From Typhlomys cinereus (Eukaryota; Chordata; Mammalia; Rodentia; Platacanthomyidae): a stretch of DNA of 64,000 bases. A model generated the notes under the pieces. The model searched no databases. It was not told the DNA's origin and saw only the letters and a list, made by a program, of their open reading frames with translations. Shown here piece by piece: positions 60,847 to 64,000 of this stretch. The stretch is from NCBI GenBank assembly GCA_023101885.1, contig JALPQD010000124.1:4751101-4815100 (forward strand), read 5' to 3'. The stretch's first letter is position 1. Each line of letters opens with the position of its first letter. A program made the position numbers and the translations under genes.

Positions 60847-62564
60847 CTGCAAGAAAATATTGGAAAACTGCTTTATTTCAAAATAGCTGACCCAATCTTA
60901 TGATTTTTATAAACAGCTAGCTGAGCAAGTTATTTGTAATATGACCTGTGACTTAAGATATTTGAAAAAAAAAGGAAAGTGGTTTATGAATTGGGCAGAT
61001 CCTAATGTCACTTGTGGTTCCTCAATTCGCCATGTAATCTGGTTTATCATTTGTTAAATGAGGTTAAATGAGGTTATTTTGTCTATTAAATACCAAAATA
61101 CTTATATAAAAACATTTGCTATAAATTATAAAATGCTATCTCAATATGAGGTACTATGAATAAGCTATAATGTTCAACAATATTATTCTCCTTAAATAAA
61201 TAACTATGTGTTAAATAAATATCCAATATCAAGAATGGGCATTGTATTTGTGACTGGATGGATCATTACTCAATTCACATCAGCATTTTTTGTTATAGGA
61301 TTCATTACCATTTTACTACATCAACATTACAAAAAAGAGAAGGATGGGCTCATACTCAAAACACAGGAATTCATCAAGTATGTGAATGGATGTGTGTGCA
61401 CGTAGGTGAAGAATTCTTAAGAATTTATTAAAGACTTTTTCATTAATTCTCAGAAGGTATTTTAGTTAAGATAGGGAGTTTATATAAGTATATTGTCCTA
61501 ATCATCAGAAACTACAAAGTCTGTTAGAAATTGAGCGTACACACAGAATCCTGAAGAAAATCTTTCATGCCTGTTGTAATTAATCAGTGGGCAGCTGTGG
61601 TTAACTAAATATTTTTATTAATAGAGTCTTATTTTATAGATATCAAATATAGATGACAATTTTGCAGGAAAATTTTTAATGTGTTTAGTGCTGTAAACAT
61701 AACTTTCTCTCGATGCTTCTGATAGTTTAATGGATGTCTCTGGGATGTTTCATAAACATCCATTACCATAATATCTGCTTGCATAGGGCAATCTATCAAC
61801 AGATCAAAAAATCCTATGTTCTTTAGAATAAGGATTCCTCAAATGCAGACCTCAAAGAGTTCCTGCAATTCATATAGATTTAAGACCTTTTGGAACTTCT
61901 TTGTTGTTTTTTATTAGTTCTTAATTCGATTCCATGCTATAGAAATTTCCCTCACTTAGAACTGGGTATATATAGCTCACAGAAGGAACACCTACCTAGC
62001 ACGTGTGAAAACCTGATTTAAAGACCAATGAGAGTGTATTTATACTGGTGAAACTATAACTATTCTGTGATCCTTTCTACAAATAGCCTTTTGGTTATCT
62101 GTGCTTCTTTTTCCTTGCCAGTATGCTAGCCTTGACATAAGTAAGTGTTGATGCTTCCTGTTAGAATGGAGAACACCAAATCTTGTTTATTTACTTAGCT
62201 TTGTTGCTATCATTTGTTTGGAATTGTTGGCGATTTTTTGAGCCAGCATCTGATCTAATAGGCAGTCTCGGCTGGCTTCAAGCTTCTGACTCTATTACCT
62301 GTGTTGACATCTCTGTGTCCACCATGCTGATGCTGGGATTACAGGCAAACACACCAGGTCCAACCTGCCTTATTTGTTTTGTGATTGAAAGAAACATGTG
62401 CAGCAGTCCCTGCTTATCTGTGGTTTACTTTCCTGAAATTGTGGCAGGAAAGATATTAAGTGAAAAATTCAGGAAAGAAACCACATGTAAGTTTCAAATA
62501 ACTATTACTGCAATTTGCTGTTACAGTTGTTCTATTTTGGAGTTAGTTATTATTATTTACTGCT

Positions 62565-63500
62565 GATATGGTTTGGATTTGAAATGTTTTCCCTAAGGTT
62601 TGTGTGCTCAGGGTTTGGTTCCTAAATGCTTCAGAGATAGAGCTTCTTTTTTTTTTTTAAACATTTTTTATTATTATTTCTGCTCATACAAACTTAATAG
62701 GTACACCAGTTCCCTCCCTCCCTCCTCCTCCCCCCCAACCCCCTGCTCCCCCTCCCCTCCCTTCCCATCCCCCAGTGCCTCCCACCCCAATTCCCAGAGA
62801 GTCCCTTAATGTGCATCCCTGACTCTCCTCTGGGCCCTCCTCTCCGATGACATACAAGGACCCAGTGGCATTTCCCGTGTTCTTCTTAAGGAACACTACT
62901 GTGGCTGCCAATCCCTTGCCTCCAAGGATCTTGGTGTCTTTAGCAGATGCTAGACTTTGTGAGGTCAATAGTGTGTTGGACATTGCGCAGGTCATGCAAA
63001 GTCCAATTATGATTGCTTCAGCCCTAATTCGTGTGGAGTATCTTGCAAATCATTGCTCCTCCCATCCTTTTGCTCTTACACTCTTACCGCCCCCTCTTCC
63101 GCAAATTTCCCTGAGCTTCAGGATGGGGAGAGATTAGTCTGGCCTAGTTCTAGGTGGTTGATATAGAGTCAGAGATAAAGCTTCTAAGCAGTCACTGAAT
63201 CATAAAGGTACTGAGTTCATCAGTGGATTAATCCACTTACTGCTGGCTTCATAATTGAATGGATTATTGGGAAGTGGTGGAAACTGTAAGAAGTATAGTC
63301 AGAGAAGGAATTAGGTCATTAGGGCATGCCCAGGGAGAAAATTTATCTCTGGCCTTGTTCTCTCTGTCTCCAGGTGAACAGGAGGCCAAGCAATCATGAA
63401 TGGAACCTCTGAAACTAGGAGCCAAAATAAACCTTTTTTCATTAAGTTGTTTTTCTCTGGTGGTCCGTCACAGCAACATAAGGTTAAGACAATTGTTTAC
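62565..63500 (+). mobile_element. MaLR-type LTR interrupted by an L1 end
   Basis: Left part begins TGATATGGTTTGGATTTGAA, a MaLR LTR start; right part (63186-63500) has AGGTCATTAGGGCATGCCCA, CCAAAATAAACC and GTCACAGCAACATAAGG. The L1 at 62648-63168 splits it. Confidence 0.6.
62648..63168 (-). mobile_element. 5'-truncated L1 3' end, longest copy here
   Basis: Polypurine tract and tail as in the copy at 27047, plus about 55 extra bases at its 5' end. Seventeen-base duplication TCAGAGATAGAGCTTCT (62631-62647) and TCAGAGATAAAGCTTCT (63169-63185), one mismatch. Confidence 0.85.
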
Positions 63501-64000
63501 TGTGCCTTATTTATTAGTTAAAACCTTATCACAAGTATATAAGTACATGAAACAAACATAATAAAGAGCTTGGCACTATCTGTGATTTGGCATCTGGTAG
63601 AAGTTTTGGAAATATTCCTTAATAACACTGTAATGCACATAAAGAACAACTCCAATAGACTGCGTATTAGCTCTGACCTACAAATACAAGTTTTACGCTT
63701 AGAACAGAGAAGTCACCTGAATTCAGAACTACTTCTGTTTCCATATGGGAAACAAAGCCCAAGTATTTCTTCTAAGTTGCACATGCTAGCTGTTAAAGAG
63801 AAGGGGGCAAAATAAAAAAAAAGTAAAGGCTGTGATTTTAAGTAGGAAATTGACTTAAATGATGGAAACGGTCTATCTCTACTGTCCTAAAAACTTTGTT
63901 TATACAACCTTAATAATCATAAACTTCGTATTTTCTGCTTCCTACCTAAAATGTCATTTAATGATTTATAAATTATTCAGATGGAAATACTGCAAGAGGT

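Larger units (their letters stand above)
60847..64000 (-). other. Trim2 upstream intron (partial)
   Basis: Contains a B1 fragment at about 62230-62360 (-), an L1 end and an interrupted LTR. 60850-62180 and 63510-64000 hold AT-rich sequence with no exon recognised. Confidence 0.6.

Overview
The window is mammalian nuclear DNA from a rodent. It is AT-rich with one CpG island, has GT-AG introns, and carries dense B1, B2-like, B4/ID and L1 retroposons plus LTR fragments. The youngest SINE family starts with the tRNA-like head of rodent B2 elements but has a different body, so the source is probably a mouse-like (Myodonta) rodent outside the mouse/rat group, perhaps a dipodoid. That placement is inference.

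Two protein-coding genes are present, both on the minus strand and both cut by the window edges. Trim2 (E3 ubiquitin ligase of the TRIM-NHL family) enters from the right: its last two coding exons (60706-60846 and 58643-58795) encode the end of the NHL beta-propeller, followed by a repeat-poor region read as a long 3' UTR ending near 54350. About 11.8 kb downstream lies the CpG-island promoter of Mnd1 (meiotic recombination factor, partner of Hop2/PSMC3IP). Six coding exons (42550-42552, 37858-37923, 35808-35865, 31907-32055, 10809-10883, 7492-7606) encode residues 1-155 of an expected 205; every splice junction joins in frame. The last 50 residues must be encoded beyond the left edge. Trim2 followed by Mnd1 on one strand matches the order known in human.

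Layout: 1-7491 Mnd1 intron 6 (partial); 7492-42552 Mnd1 exons 6 to 1, with a 21 kb intron 4; 42110-43140 CpG island and GC-box-rich promoter; 43150-54344 intergenic, mostly a decayed LINE with later insertions; 54345-58642 Trim2 3' UTR; 58643-64000 last Trim2 exons and introns.

Most of the remaining sequence is mobile-element debris. The clearest signals are a CpG-rich young SINE subfamily (eight copies, seven with clear target-site duplications), five 5'-truncated copies of one L1 3' end with 15-17 bp duplications, several nested insertions that give a relative chronology, and a tail-only insertion seven bases from a Trim2 splice donor. No bacterial-type system, CRISPR array, tRNA or rRNA gene was seen.
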